Assembly: GCF_024704725.1 (NCBI RefSeq)
Contig: NZ_JALIQS010000006.1
Span: forward strand, 271,138 to 335,137
Length of the DNA: 64,000 nucleotides
Reading direction: 5' to 3'
Source: Shinella sp. CPCC 101442
Lineage (GTDB): Bacteria; Pseudomonadota; Alphaproteobacteria; Rhizobiales; Rhizobiaceae
Below are positions 50,542 to 58,980 of this stretch, piece after piece (position 1 is the stretch's first letter; each line of letters begins with the position of its first letter). Under the pieces are notes generated by a model. That model worked only from the letters and a program-made list of their open reading frames with translations. It had not been told where the DNA came from and searched no databases. Both the position numbers and the translations under genes were made by a program.

Positions 50542-50643
50542 CTGCCGACAGGCACTTCGGCCGTGCGCCCAACCCTTTGTTAACCGTGATCTGACAAGAC
50601 TGACGCTGGTAAAGTTCTGCGTAGCGTTCGGGTTCCTGTGTTG

Positions 50644-52071
50644 ATGGCGGTCATTCAATCGGCGGAGAGGTTGCTGCCATCGGGCCTTCGCGGCAAGGCG
50701 GAGCCCCTGGTGCGGGCGCTCGCGACCATTCTGGCCAGCGACGATCCCCGCAACCTTGCCCAACGCATGGCACTGATCGCCTTTGCGATCCGCGTCGCCA
50801 GTGCGGCCATCGCCTTCATCTCGCAGATCATCCTTGCCCGCGTGATGGGCGAGTTCGAATACGGCATCTTCGTCTTCGTCTGGGCGATCGTCGTCATCTT
50901 CGGCGACATGTCCTGCCTCGGTTTCCACACCACGGTCGTACGCTTCCTGCCCGACTATGTCGGCCGCAGCGCCCATGCGGAAATTCGCGGCCTGACCTCG
51001 ACGGCGCGCGTCTTCGCCATCTTGTCCTCGACGGCGCTCGCGACGGCCGGCTTCTTGGCGCTCTGGCTGTTCCGCGACCGGGTTGCGGACTACTATGTCG
51101 TGCCGTTGTTCGTCGGCCTTTTCTGCATGCCGATGATCGCACTCGGCGATGTGCTGGAGAGTACCGCCCGCGCCCATAGCTGGGCGGTGGTGGCGCTCAG
51201 CCCGACCTATATCATCCGCCCGCTGCTGATCCTCGCCTTCATGGTTCTGGCCGTGTGGATGGACCAGCCGCACACGGCATTGACGGCGATGGTCGCCGCG
51301 CTCGCGGCCACCTACCTCACGACCGTCGCCCAGTTCTTCAACATCGTGCGCCGGCTCGGCAAGCGCTATGTGGCAGGCCCGCGCAAGATCGAATTCTCCC
51401 TCTGGATCAAGGCGGCGCTGCCGATCTTCCTGATCGAGGGGTTCGGTTTCCTTTTGACCAATTCGGACGTCATCGTCGTCGGCCTTTTCCTCGATCCCGA
51501 GAGCGTCGCCGTCTATTTCGCGGCCGCCAAGACGATGGCGCTGGTGCATTTCGTGTTCTTCTCGGTGAAGGCCGCCGCCGCGCCACGGTTTTCCGCCATG
51601 TTTGCGGCCGGGGACCGGGTGGCGCTTGCGCGTTTTGCCGGTGAAACGGTGCGCTGGAGTTTCTGGCCGTCGCTTGCTGTCGGTCTCGGCGTGTTGGCGC
51701 TCGGTCATCTCCTGCTGTCTTTGTTCGGCCCGGCCTTCACGGCCGGCTGGGGGCTTATGTTCATTCTTTTCATCGGCATCCTCGCCAAGGCGCTCGTCGG
51801 CCCCGGCGAAGTGCTGCTGACCATGTGTGGCGAACAGAAGCTCTGCGTCGCCGTCTATGCCGTGGCGCTTGCGGCCAATATCGCTTTCAACGTCACGCTC
51901 ATTCCGCTTTTCGGCCTCGTCGGAGCCGCCTCGGCAACGGCCGGGGCCATGGTCGTCGAAGCCGTGCTGCTGCACCTTACGGTGCGCGGAAAACTCTCCA
52001 TCATTCTCTTTGCCTTTGCCGATCCGGTAATGGCCAAGCTTGCCAACGGGACGGATCACGATGACCGATAG
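50644..52071 (+). CDS. Polysaccharide flippase (Wzx/MVF-type)
   Basis: 475 residues from the ATG at 50644; a GTG two codons earlier (50638) is also possible, and neither has a strong ribosome-binding site. Twelve to fourteen membrane helices with the polysaccharide-transporter pattern (LAQRMALIAFAIRVASAAIA, IILARVMGEFEYGIFVFVW). Such proteins flip lipid-linked saccharides across the inner membrane. No polymerase or glycosyltransferase lies next to it. It overlaps the following acyltransferase gene by 11 bases, so the two are made together. Confidence 0.88.
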   Translation: MAVIQSAERLLPSGLRGKAEPLVRALATILASDDPRNLAQRMALIAFAIRVASAAIAFISQIILARVMGEFEYGIFVFVWAIVVIFGDMSCLGFHTTVVRFLPDYVGRSAHAEIRGLTSTARVFAILSSTALATAGFLALWLFRDRVADYYVVPLFVGLFCMPMIALGDVLESTARAHSWAVVALSPTYIIRPLLILAFMVLAVWMDQPHTALTAMVAALAATYLTTVAQFFNIVRRLGKRYVAGPRKIEFSLWIKAALPIFLIEGFGFLLTNSDVIVVGLFLDPESVAVYFAAAKTMALVHFVFFSVKAAAAPRFSAMFAAGDRVALARFAGETVRWSFWPSLAVGLGVLALGHLLLSLFGPAFTAGWGLMFILFIGILAKALVGPGEVLLTMCGEQKLCVAVYAVALAANIAFNVTLIPLFGLVGAASATAGAMVVEAVLLHLTVRGKLSIILFAFADPVMAKLANGTDHDDR

Positions 52072-53332
52072 TCACGGCTTCGACCACACGATTGCCGCCG
52101 GCCGGGCTCAGGCCGCGCTTCCGCCCGCCGCGCCGCTCGCGCAGCCACCGGCGGACCAACGCTTCGTCGTTGGCCGGTCTGGCCGTTCGCTGGCCATCTA
52201 TCCGGCAACGGCCGGCTATGAGCTGCAGCAGGAACTGGACTTCCTGTCGAACCGCGTGATGGAGCCGAATGTCTTCTTCACCGGCCGCTTCATCGCACCC
52301 GCCATGCCGCGGCTCGAAGACCGCACCGTGCGCCTCTCCGTCATCCGCGACGAGGCGGGGGGGCGAAGCCGCATGCGTTTTCTCATGCCGTTCTCGATCG
52401 AGAAGCCGGGTTTTTCCATCGGCTCCAGCATCCTGCGCGCCTGGTCGAACCCCTTCGGCCCGCTCGGCACGCCGCTGGTCGACGCCGAGGATGCGGCCGA
52501 GACCCTCGATAATTTCCTGGAGGCGCTCGGCGGGCCGGGCACGGGCCTTCCGGCTGTCCTCGTTCTGCCGGACCTGCGCCTCAACGGCGCTTTCGCCCAG
52601 CTGCTGCGCGCTGTCGCGATCAGCCGCAACCTGCCGGTCACCGTCACCGACACCTATCGCCGCCCGATGCTGGACAGCCTGCTCGATGGCCAGACCTATC
52701 TGCAGAAGGCCATCTCTCCGGAACATTTCCGCGAGTTGCGCCGGCAGTGGCGCAAACTCGATGCCATGGGCGACCTCAGCTACAATGTTGCCCGCCAGCC
52801 TGCCGACATACGGTTGCGCATGGAGGAATTTCTGCTGCTCGAAGCGGGAGGCTGGAAGGGACGCGGCCGCACGGCGATGATCAACGACCGCTACCGCGCC
52901 GCCTTCGCCCGCGAAGCGATCAGCAATCTTGCCGAAACCGACGGCGTGCGCATCCACACGCTCGACCTCGACGGTCGCGCCATCGCCTCCATGGTCGTCT
53001 TCATGATGGGTGGCGAGGCCTATACGTGGAAGACGGCCTATGACGAGGCGTTCGCGAAATATTCGCCCGGCAAGCTGCTGGTGGCCGAACTCACCGAATG
53101 GCATCTCGACGATGCCAACATTGCCCGCTCGGATTCCTGCGCCGTGCCGGACCACCCGGTCATGAGCCGGTTCTGGGAAGAGCGCGAGGACATGGGCACG
53201 CTCGTCGTCGGCCTGCACCAGAACCGCGACCGCGACGTGCGCCAGGTGGCCGCCCAGCTCCATCTCTACCGCAACACGCGCAACGTGGCGCGCCTGCTGC
53301 GCGACAAGATCCGGTCGCTGGCCCGCCGCTAG
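52061..53332 (+). CDS. CelD/BcsL-like GNAT acyltransferase
   Basis: 423 residues from the ATG at 52061. The C-terminal half has the GNAT_6 (BioF2-like) pattern: YRAAFAREAISNLAETDGV, LDLDGRAIASMVVFMMGGE, TWKTAYDEAFAKYSPGKLL and a final DRDVRQVAAQLHLYRNTRN. Members are linked to cellulose and other exopolysaccharides, where they may acylate sugars. The start lies inside the flippase gene (11-base overlap), which suggests that the pair handles one saccharide. The N-terminal ~40 residues are Ala/Pro-rich. Confidence 0.82.
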   Translation: MTDSHGFDHTIAAGRAQAALPPAAPLAQPPADQRFVVGRSGRSLAIYPATAGYELQQELDFLSNRVMEPNVFFTGRFIAPAMPRLEDRTVRLSVIRDEAGGRSRMRFLMPFSIEKPGFSIGSSILRAWSNPFGPLGTPLVDAEDAAETLDNFLEALGGPGTGLPAVLVLPDLRLNGAFAQLLRAVAISRNLPVTVTDTYRRPMLDSLLDGQTYLQKAISPEHFRELRRQWRKLDAMGDLSYNVARQPADIRLRMEEFLLLEAGGWKGRGRTAMINDRYRAAFAREAISNLAETDGVRIHTLDLDGRAIASMVVFMMGGEAYTWKTAYDEAFAKYSPGKLLVAELTEWHLDDANIARSDSCAVPDHPVMSRFWEEREDMGTLVVGLHQNRDRDVRQVAAQLHLYRNTRNVARLLRDKIRSLARR

Positions 53333-53340
53333 CCCATTTC

Positions 53341-53383
53341 CGCAATTTCCGGCTAAACCGCTTCGCGTTTTTGCTGGAATTGG
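53341..53383. repeat. Rhizobial-type palindromic intergenic repeat, copy 2
   Basis: 43 bases starting CGCAATTTCC and ending GGAATTGG, with the core AAACCGCTTCGCGTTT. CAATT and AATTG arms are complementary and the core can form its own small stem. It lies between the convergent acyltransferase and acyl-CoA synthetase genes, 8 bases after the former stop, and matches the copy at 37555. Confidence 0.65.
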
Positions 53384-53384
53384 A

Positions 53385-55028
53385 TTATGCCGCGAAGGGC
53401 GTTTCCTCGGCTGCGCGCTTGCGCAGGAGATGGCGGATGACCTTGCCGGATGTCGTCAGCGGCAGGGTGTCGACGAAATCCACCTCGCGGGGATATTCGT
53501 GCATCGACAGGCGTGACTTCACCCATTCGCGGATCTCCACCGCCAGCGCGGGCGAGGGCGCGTGGCCCGGGCGCAGCATCACATAGGCCTTGACGATTTC
53601 CGTGCGCACCGGATCCGGCTTGCCGACGGCGGCGGCGAGCTGCACGGCGGGGTGGCCGGCCAGGCAGTCCTCGATCTCGCTCGGCCCGATACGGTAGCCA
53701 GAGGAGGTGATGACGTCGTCGTCGCGGCCGAAGAAGGTGACATATCCCTCCGCGTCCATGCGGCCGAGATCGCCGGTGGTCATCCAGTCCCCGATGAACT
53801 TTTCCGCGGTCGCCTTCTCGTTCTTCCAGTAGCCGAGGAACATCACCGGGTCGGGGCGCTTCACCGCCACCTGCCCGACCGTGCCGCGCGCCACCTCCTT
53901 GCCATCCGCGTCGATGATCGCGACCACATGACCGGGGACGGCCTTGCCGATCGGTCCGGGACGGGACACGTCGAGCTTGCCGATGGAGCCGAGCACGATG
54001 TTGCACTCGGTCTGGCCGTAGAATTCATTGATGGTGATGCCGAGCGTATCGCGCACCCATTCCCAGGTTTCGCGGCCGAGCGATTCACCCGCGGACCCGA
54101 TCGTGCGCAGGTTCAGCCGGTACTTTTCCCTTGGCTTGTCGACGGTCTTCATCAGCCTGAGCGCCGTCGGCGGAATGAAGGCATTGCGCACATCCATGTC
54201 CTGCATGATGCGATAGGCCATGTCGGGGTCGAATTTCTGACCCGGCGAGGAGACGACGGGCACGCCGAGCAGCAGCGCCGGCAGCAGCACGTTGAGAAGC
54301 CCGCCAGCCCAGGCCCAGTCAGACGGCGTCCAGATGCGGTCGCCCGGCTGCGGCAGGAATTCATGGTGCATCTGGAAGCCCGGCACATGGCCGAGCAACA
54401 CCCGGTGGCCATGCAGCGCGCCCTTCGGCGGCCCCGTCGTGCCCGAGGTGTAGATCATCATCGCCGGATCGTCCGGACCGCTATCGGCGGCGGAAAACGG
54501 GCCGGCGTGTTTCTCAACCAGGTCGTGGAAGGATTTTGCCGAGGGATCGCTCGACGGTTCCGTCGTAACAACCAGATCGAGCGTCGGCAGTTCATGGCGG
54601 ATCGGCCCGAGGCGTTCGGCGCCGAAACGGTTCGTCACGATCGCCTTGGCCTCGGCGTTCTTCAGGCGAAAGAGCAGGGCATCCGCGCCGAAGAGCAGCG
54701 CGAGCGGCAGGGCGATGGCACCGAGCTTGTAGGTCGCGACATGGGCGATGACCGTCTCGAACCCCTGCGGCAGCAGGATCGCCACCCGGTCGCCCCTTTG
54801 AACACCCTCGGCGGCAAGCGCTGCGGCGAAGGCATCGGTACGGGCGGCGAGTTCGCCATAGGTCAGGGAAAGCGAAGCGGCATCCGGCAGGAAATGCTCG
54901 AGGCAGACGCGATCCGGCGCGCGGGCGGCCCAGGCATTGGAGACGGCGGTGCCGATGTTGAACCGCTCGGGGATCTGCCAGCGGAAATCCTCGTACAGCG
55001 CATCATAGGTCGATCTCTCGGCGAGCAT
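53385..55028 (-). CDS. Acyl-CoA synthetase (AMP-forming), medium-chain type
   Basis: 547 residues, full length. The AMP-binding motif MMIYTSGTTGPPKGALHGH (about 190-208), the motif NEFYGQTE, the hinge TGDLGRMDAEGYVTFFGRDDD and the C-terminal catalytic lysine in TTSGKVIRHLLRKR are all present. The style is that of AcsA-like and medium-chain acyl-CoA synthetases; the preferred acid is unknown. It activates a carboxylate as an acyl-CoA for beta-oxidation, a process that feeds ETF, encoded at the right end. Stand-alone gene. Confidence 0.93.
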   Translation of the reverse strand: MLAERSTYDALYEDFRWQIPERFNIGTAVSNAWAARAPDRVCLEHFLPDAASLSLTYGELAARTDAFAAALAAEGVQRGDRVAILLPQGFETVIAHVATYKLGAIALPLALLFGADALLFRLKNAEAKAIVTNRFGAERLGPIRHELPTLDLVVTTEPSSDPSAKSFHDLVEKHAGPFSAADSGPDDPAMMIYTSGTTGPPKGALHGHRVLLGHVPGFQMHHEFLPQPGDRIWTPSDWAWAGGLLNVLLPALLLGVPVVSSPGQKFDPDMAYRIMQDMDVRNAFIPPTALRLMKTVDKPREKYRLNLRTIGSAGESLGRETWEWVRDTLGITINEFYGQTECNIVLGSIGKLDVSRPGPIGKAVPGHVVAIIDADGKEVARGTVGQVAVKRPDPVMFLGYWKNEKATAEKFIGDWMTTGDLGRMDAEGYVTFFGRDDDVITSSGYRIGPSEIEDCLAGHPAVQLAAAVGKPDPVRTEIVKAYVMLRPGHAPSPALAVEIREWVKSRLSMHEYPREVDFVDTLPLTTSGKVIRHLLRKRAAEETPFAA

Positions 55029-55105
55029 CCGGCATCACTCCAGTTTGCTGCACTGCAACTAGCATTCCGGAGGGGGCGTCGGCAATGGCGGCTTTTTGCG
55101 GGTGC

Positions 55106-55369
55106 TCACGGCCAGGCGAGGCGGTTGTCCACTTCGCTGACCTCCTTGACCGAGGCGGCGATGGTGGTTGCGCGTTCCGCTTCTTCGGCCGTCGCAACGC
55201 TGCCGGAGAGGATGATCCGCCGGCCCTTGCAGGTCACGGTGACGTCGGAGGCATCCACATCGCCGGCGACGGACAGCGCATCCGCCACCTGCGCCTCCAG
55301 CCAGGCGGGATGCGGTGGCTCGACATGTTCGGGCTTCTTGCCCTTGAAGGTCGCTTCCTTGAAAACCAT
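55106..55369 (-). CDS. BON-domain protein
   Basis: 87 residues. A short basic, proline-containing N-terminus and one BON (OsmY-type) domain at about 27-86: LEAQVADALSVAGDVDASDV, then VTVTCKGRRIILSGSVATA and ASVKEVSEVDNRL. BON domains bind membranes or ligands and are often stress-linked. No signal peptide is visible, which is unusual, as OsmY-like proteins are usually exported. Divergent from the RTX-like gene, with about 170 bases between them. Confidence 0.85.
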   Translation of the reverse strand: MVFKEATFKGKKPEHVEPPHPAWLEAQVADALSVAGDVDASDVTVTCKGRRIILSGSVATAEEAERATTIAASVKEVSEVDNRLAWP

Positions 55370-55542
55370 GACATGATCCTTTCACCGGTTAACGAAAGGA
55401 AACGCGGAAGGATCGGATTTGTTCGTCTCGATTTAAGGGATGATTAGCGGTGTTTCGAAGTCGGACAGATCTGCCCTGGAATGGACGTTGCCGCCCTGAT
55501 GAGCTCACGTTAAGTATCGGGCATCGCAACCGGGGATAGCAT

Positions 55543-56457
55543 ATGAGCACCATCAAAATTAGCGGAGACGAGCCGACGCAGGGCGCCAGCTTCAAGGATT
55601 TCGTTTCCGAAAGTCTTTACTCGATCATGGACTTCGACCGGGAAGCTGCCACCAGGACTTCCTTCAAGATGTGGAACATCGATGAAGATACGTCGCTGAC
55701 CTTCCGCGGCAAGGACCTGGCCTACAAGTATGACGGTAAGCAAGTCGTCGGCATCACGGCGGGCACGATCACGTCCTTCACGGCCATCGCCGAAGGCTCG
55801 ACGTTGTTGGATGCAAAGGGTCTCTCGCTTTCCGGCCGCGACCTCACCAAAGCCATCGACAGCGGCAACACGACCACGTTCCTCAACGCCTTCCTGAAGG
55901 GCAACGACGTGATCACCGCGACGAAGTACGCCGACCTCTTCTGGGGTGGTGACGGCAACGATACGCTCAACGGCCTTGGCGGCAACGACACGCTGTCGGG
56001 CGGGAAGGGCATCGATACGCTCAATGGCGGCAGCGGCAACGACAAGTTGAAGGGCGAGGCCGGCAACGATACGCTCAAGGGTGACGCCGGTAACGACCGC
56101 CTGGAAGGCGGTACCGGGGCGGACAAGCTCTATGGCGGTGCGGGCGCAGACACCTTCGTCTTCCGCTCCAAGGCGGATTCGACGACGAGCGCTCCCGACA
56201 CGATCTACGATTTCAGCAGGTCACAGAAGGACAAGATCGACCTCAGCGCCTTCGACGCGAACGCGGTGAAGACGGGCGTGCAGGACTTCTCTTTCATCGG
56301 CACGCAGAAGTTTCACAAGGCCGCTGGCGAACTGCGCTACGAGAAGTCGGGCGGCGACACGTTCATCTATGGGGATATCGACGGCAACGGCAAGGCGGAC
56401 TTCAAGATCGTCCTCGACAGCTCGTTGAGCCTCCTGAAGGGCGACTTTATCCTCTGA
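55543..56457 (+). CDS. Small RTX-repeat calcium-binding protein
   Basis: 304 residues. About eight glycine-aspartate nonapeptides (GGxGxDxLx type, e.g. GGDGNDTLNGLGGNDTLSGG) at about 140-205 form a calcium-binding beta-roll. The C-terminal part (ADTFVFRSKAD through DFSRSQKDKIDLSAFDA to LLKGDFIL) matches the serralysin C-terminal domain and carries the type I secretion signal. The N-terminal ~125 residues show no metzincin HExxH site or other catalytic motif, so it is not a protease by itself. No type I transporter genes are nearby. Probably exported and structural or adhesive. Confidence 0.85.
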   Translation: MSTIKISGDEPTQGASFKDFVSESLYSIMDFDREAATRTSFKMWNIDEDTSLTFRGKDLAYKYDGKQVVGITAGTITSFTAIAEGSTLLDAKGLSLSGRDLTKAIDSGNTTTFLNAFLKGNDVITATKYADLFWGGDGNDTLNGLGGNDTLSGGKGIDTLNGGSGNDKLKGEAGNDTLKGDAGNDRLEGGTGADKLYGGAGADTFVFRSKADSTTSAPDTIYDFSRSQKDKIDLSAFDANAVKTGVQDFSFIGTQKFHKAAGELRYEKSGGDTFIYGDIDGNGKADFKIVLDSSLSLLKGDFIL

Positions 56458-56719
56458 GCGAGGTGCCGGCATCCCGCTTTTCCAAATGGGATACCCCCGA
56501 AATGGTTGAGACCCAAGAGCGTGCACATCGCTCTCGGGTCCCCCTCACAACCGCATCCGGGGGTGTCTGCAGTTGCCCATGAGAAATGCGGCTCTGCCAA
56601 ATTTGTTCCCGCTAAAAAGCAAATTTCCAAACTCGTAGGGATTTGTTTGCAAAAACGCGGCCGGCCGCGTCCTTACCCGGGTAAAAACGCTGAAATCGGA
56701 TGCGTCGATGCGGTGATTT
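56458..56719. other. Non-coding region between the RTX gene and tRNA-Leu
   Basis: 262 bases without a credible gene. The left half holds an extended stem-loop (56493-56564). The right half is AT-rich, with an AAATTTG/CAAATTT inverted repeat (56599-56626). It lies directly downstream of tRNA-Leu on the minus strand and downstream of the RTX gene on the plus strand. Confidence 0.5.
56493..56564. ncRNA. Extended stem-loop; possible small RNA or bidirectional terminator
   Basis: Three nested pairings: outer ACCCCCG with CGGGGGT, middle GGTTGAG with CTCACAACC (one bulge), inner GACCCAAGAGCG with CGCTCTCGGGTC around loop TGCACAT. On the minus strand the inner stem is fully paired with one G-U; on the plus strand it has one A-C mismatch. 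No T-run on either side. I cannot assign it to a known RNA family. Confidence 0.35.
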
Positions 56720-56804
56720 TGGTGCCCCATGCCGGAATCGAACCAGCACTCCTTTCGGAACTCGATTTTGAGTCGAGCGCGTCTACCAGTTCCGCCAATG
56801 GGGC
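56720..56804 (-). tRNA. tRNA-Leu (anticodon CAA)
   Basis: 85 bases on the minus strand, including an encoded 3' CCA. The acceptor stem GCCCCAT pairs with ATGGGGC. The anticodon stem CTCGA/TCGAG encloses loop CTCAAAA, which gives anticodon CAA, reading UUG. The T-arm is GCTGGTTCGATTCCGGC. The long variable arm (TTCCGAAAGGAGT) is as expected for a class II tRNA. Tests for tRNA-borne integrations: no integrase gene or direct repeat of the 3' end was seen nearby. Confidence 0.96.
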
Positions 56805-56825
56805 ACGGCACTTGTGAGCCATCGC

Positions 56826-56854
56826 CGTTTACACGAAGCGTTCGTGGGCGGCAA
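56826..56854 (-). promoter_or_regulatory. Possible promoter of tRNA-Leu
   Basis: Minus strand: TTGCCG (56854-56849), 17 bases, TAAACG (56831-56826), ending 21 bases before the tRNA 5' end. The -10 match is modest. Confidence 0.3.
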
Positions 56855-56977
56855 CCGGGAAATCGGCGCTAAACGGGTCTGATCACATATCCGTGCAGGT
56901 GATTTACAACGACGTGCCACCTGATAGAACTCGGCGCCGTTCGCCGGCACCTCCGCCGGCCCGATTGGACGATCCTG

Positions 56978-57487
56978 ATGACGGCATTCCTCGACCTTTC
57001 CCGCAAGACATCCGCAGGCCTGCTTTCGCTCGGCATGGCGGCGACCGTGGGCGGCGCGCTCGCCTTCGAACATGTTGGCGGCTACATTCCCTGTGCGCTC
57101 TGCCTGCTGCAGCGGGATCCCTATTATTATGGCATTCCGGTTGCGGTTGCGGCGCTGGTCTCCGCCCTGTTCGGCGGCCCGGCCTGGCTGACGCGTCTGC
57201 TTTTGGCGCTCGCCGGCATCATGATGCTGGTCGGTGCGGGCATGGGCGTCTATCACGCGGGCGTCGAATGGAGTTTCTGGGAGGGGCCGGCGACCTGCGC
57301 GACGTCCGCCCAGGGCGTCACGCAGAATGCCGGTGATCTCTTGTCCGATCTCAACAGCAAGCACGGTCCATCCTGCACGGAGGCGTCATTCCGCTTCCTC
57401 GGCCTGTCCTTTGCCGGCTGGAATGTGATCGCAAGCCTCATCCTCGCCGCGATCGCCTTCAAGGGCGTGCGGTCCGCGAAAGCCTGA
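56978..57487 (+). CDS. dsbB: Disulfide bond formation protein DsbB
   Basis: 169 residues, four membrane helices. DsbB reoxidises DsbA in the periplasm and passes electrons to ubiquinone. The first cysteine pair is Cys39/Cys42 in PCALCLLQRDPYY, with the quinone-linked Gln-Arg after it; the second pair is Cys107 and Cys133 in the second periplasmic loop (GPATC and GPSCTE). Matching substrates are the cysteine-containing exported proteins elsewhere in the window. Confidence 0.93.
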   Translation: MTAFLDLSRKTSAGLLSLGMAATVGGALAFEHVGGYIPCALCLLQRDPYYYGIPVAVAALVSALFGGPAWLTRLLLALAGIMMLVGAGMGVYHAGVEWSFWEGPATCATSAQGVTQNAGDLLSDLNSKHGPSCTEASFRFLGLSFAGWNVIASLILAAIAFKGVRSAKA

Positions 57488-57509
57488 GATGCCGCAACCC
57501 TTCGGGCCA

Positions 57510-57556
57510 CGCAGGTTGATGGCGTAAAACGGTTTCGCCGTTTCGCGCGACCTGCG
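57510..57556. terminator. Nested hairpin between convergent dsbB and the HNH gene
   Basis: Outer CGCAGGT/ACCTGCG and inner AAACGG-TTTCG-CCGTTT. It fills the gap between two convergent stops and probably ends transcription from both sides, although there is no long T-run. Confidence 0.4.
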
Positions 57557-58114
57557 TCAGGGTTGCAGTTCGACGTCCCAGTAGAGATAGTCCATCCAGC
57601 TTTCATGCAGGAAGTTGGGTGGAAACAGTCGCCCGTTGTTGTGCAGATCCTGAACCGTCGGCTGGTAGGGCTTCTGATGCGGGAACATGCCCGCCTGCTT
57701 CGGCAGCTTGCTGCCTTTTCTCAAATTGCATGGGGAGCAGGCCGCGACCACATTGTGCCAGGTCGTCTCGCCGCCATGGGCGCGCGGGATAACATGGTCA
57801 AAGGTCAGGTCGTCGGGCGTCCCGCAGTACTGGCATTCGAACTTGTCGCGCAGGAACACGTTGAACCGGGTGAAGGCCGGGTGGCGTGAAGGCTGCACGT
57901 AGGACTTGAGGCACACGACGCTCGGCAGGCGCATCGTGAAGCTCGGGGAGGAAACCGAATGGTCGTATTCGGCGATGATGTTTACGCGGTCAAGAAACAC
58001 GGCCTTGATCGCGTCCTGCCAGGACCAAAGCGATAAGGGGTAATAACTCAGTGGCCGGTAGTCAGCATTCAAGACAAGAGCTGGCAGGGCCTGTGGTGAA
58101 ACAGAAATCGTCAA
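57557..58114 (-). CDS. HNH endonuclease family protein
   Basis: 185 residues. Two CxxC pairs (Cys94/Cys97 in CQYC and Cys126/Cys129 in CSPC) flank the HNH core: Asp106-His107 in LTFDHVIPRAHGG, Asn121 in WHNVVAAC and Asn130. The N-terminal ALVLNADYRPLSYYPLSLWS is typical of a stand-alone HNH group that is widespread in alphaproteobacteria and not tied to a restriction system. Its DNA role is unknown; no methylase lies nearby. Confidence 0.92.
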   Translation of the reverse strand: MTISVSPQALPALVLNADYRPLSYYPLSLWSWQDAIKAVFLDRVNIIAEYDHSVSSPSFTMRLPSVVCLKSYVQPSRHPAFTRFNVFLRDKFECQYCGTPDDLTFDHVIPRAHGGETTWHNVVAACSPCNLRKGSKLPKQAGMFPHQKPYQPTVQDLHNNGRLFPPNFLHESWMDYLYWDVELQP

Positions 58115-58218
58115 GGGCTTCTCCTGATCGATTCGGCATCTGCTCTTCTATATTAGGCCCGTTGTTACAGCATTGTGAAGCGGGAAAGGAAAAGCGAAAA
58201 CAACGTATTTCGCAAAGC

Positions 58219-58875
58219 TCAACCTTCGAGCACCGGCGCAACCTCGCGGCGCATTTCGCGGGCATAATAGGCCCAGAACAACCGGGCCGAGACGCCGCGC
58301 CAGGGCGACCAGCTTTCGGCGATCCGGTCGAGTTCCTGGGGGCTCGGGCGCATGGCAAGGCCAAGCGCATGGGCGACGGCATTTTGCAGGGCGATATCGC
58401 CGGACGGAAAGATATCCGGATGGCCGCCGCAGAACAGCAGATAGACATCCGCCGTCCAGCGGCCGATGCCCTTGATGGCGGTGAGCTTGTGGGTCGCAGC
58501 CTTCGCTTCCATGCGGCAGATCGCGTCGAGATCGAGTTCCCCGCGATCGACGGCCTCGGCCGCGCGGCGCAGCGTCTCCGCCTTGGCGCGCGACAGCCCG
58601 ATCGTGCGACAGGCCTCGTCGGAAAGGGCGAGGATGTGGTGGGGCGTGATATCGCCGGATAGTTCCTCCAGCCGCCGCCAGATCGCATCGGCGCTGGCGC
58701 GCGACACCATCTGGGCGACGATGATGCCGGCAAGGCCTCGATAGCCGGGTGGCAGGCGGCGGAGCGGCACCGGGCCGGCCTTGTCGATGACGGTGAACAG
58801 GCGTGCGTCGAGCAGGGCGAGGTCGACCAGACCCGCCGCGACATCGGCCTCAGAATGGATCATGTGCAGTCGCAT
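58219..58875 (-). CDS. AlkA-like DNA-3-methyladenine glycosylase
   Basis: 218 residues from the ATG at 58875 (58863 is an alternative; a longer frame to 58986 overlaps the divergent gluQ start region). It is a helix-hairpin-helix base-excision glycosylase: the HhH motif KLTAIKGIGRWTADVYL lies at 130-146 and the catalytic Asp160 in IFPSGDIALQ. It lacks the large N-terminal domain of E. coli AlkA, so it is of the shorter AlkA/MAG class. It removes alkylated purines. Confidence 0.9.
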   Translation of the reverse strand: MRLHMIHSEADVAAGLVDLALLDARLFTVIDKAGPVPLRRLPPGYRGLAGIIVAQMVSRASADAIWRRLEELSGDITPHHILALSDEACRTIGLSRAKAETLRRAAEAVDRGELDLDAICRMEAKAATHKLTAIKGIGRWTADVYLLFCGGHPDIFPSGDIALQNAVAHALGLAMRPSPQELDRIAESWSPWRGVSARLFWAYYAREMRREVAPVLEG

Positions 58876-58980
58876 GGTCTCGAGCGGCCTCGATCCTTGT
58901 TCCAACAGCGGCCTTTGTGCGTCATTCTCAACGCATAGCCCTGTAGTGACGTGAGACGCCTCTTCGTGCCAGAAGACCTC

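Noticed and set aside
47750..50572. 940-codon open frame antisense to secA
   Set aside because: Shadow of secA; it spans the secA terminator and shows no protein family features.
55543..56457. RTX protein as a toxin or serralysin protease
   Set aside because: No HExxH zinc site and no pore-forming or acylation features; only the repeat and secretion domains are present.
56720..56804. tRNA-Leu as an integration site of a genomic island
   Set aside because: No integrase and no direct repeat of the tRNA 3' end was found; the neighbouring genes are ordinary core genes.
57557..58114. HNH protein as part of a restriction-modification or anti-phage system
   Set aside because: No methylase, helicase or other defence gene adjoins it; the protein matches a stand-alone core family.
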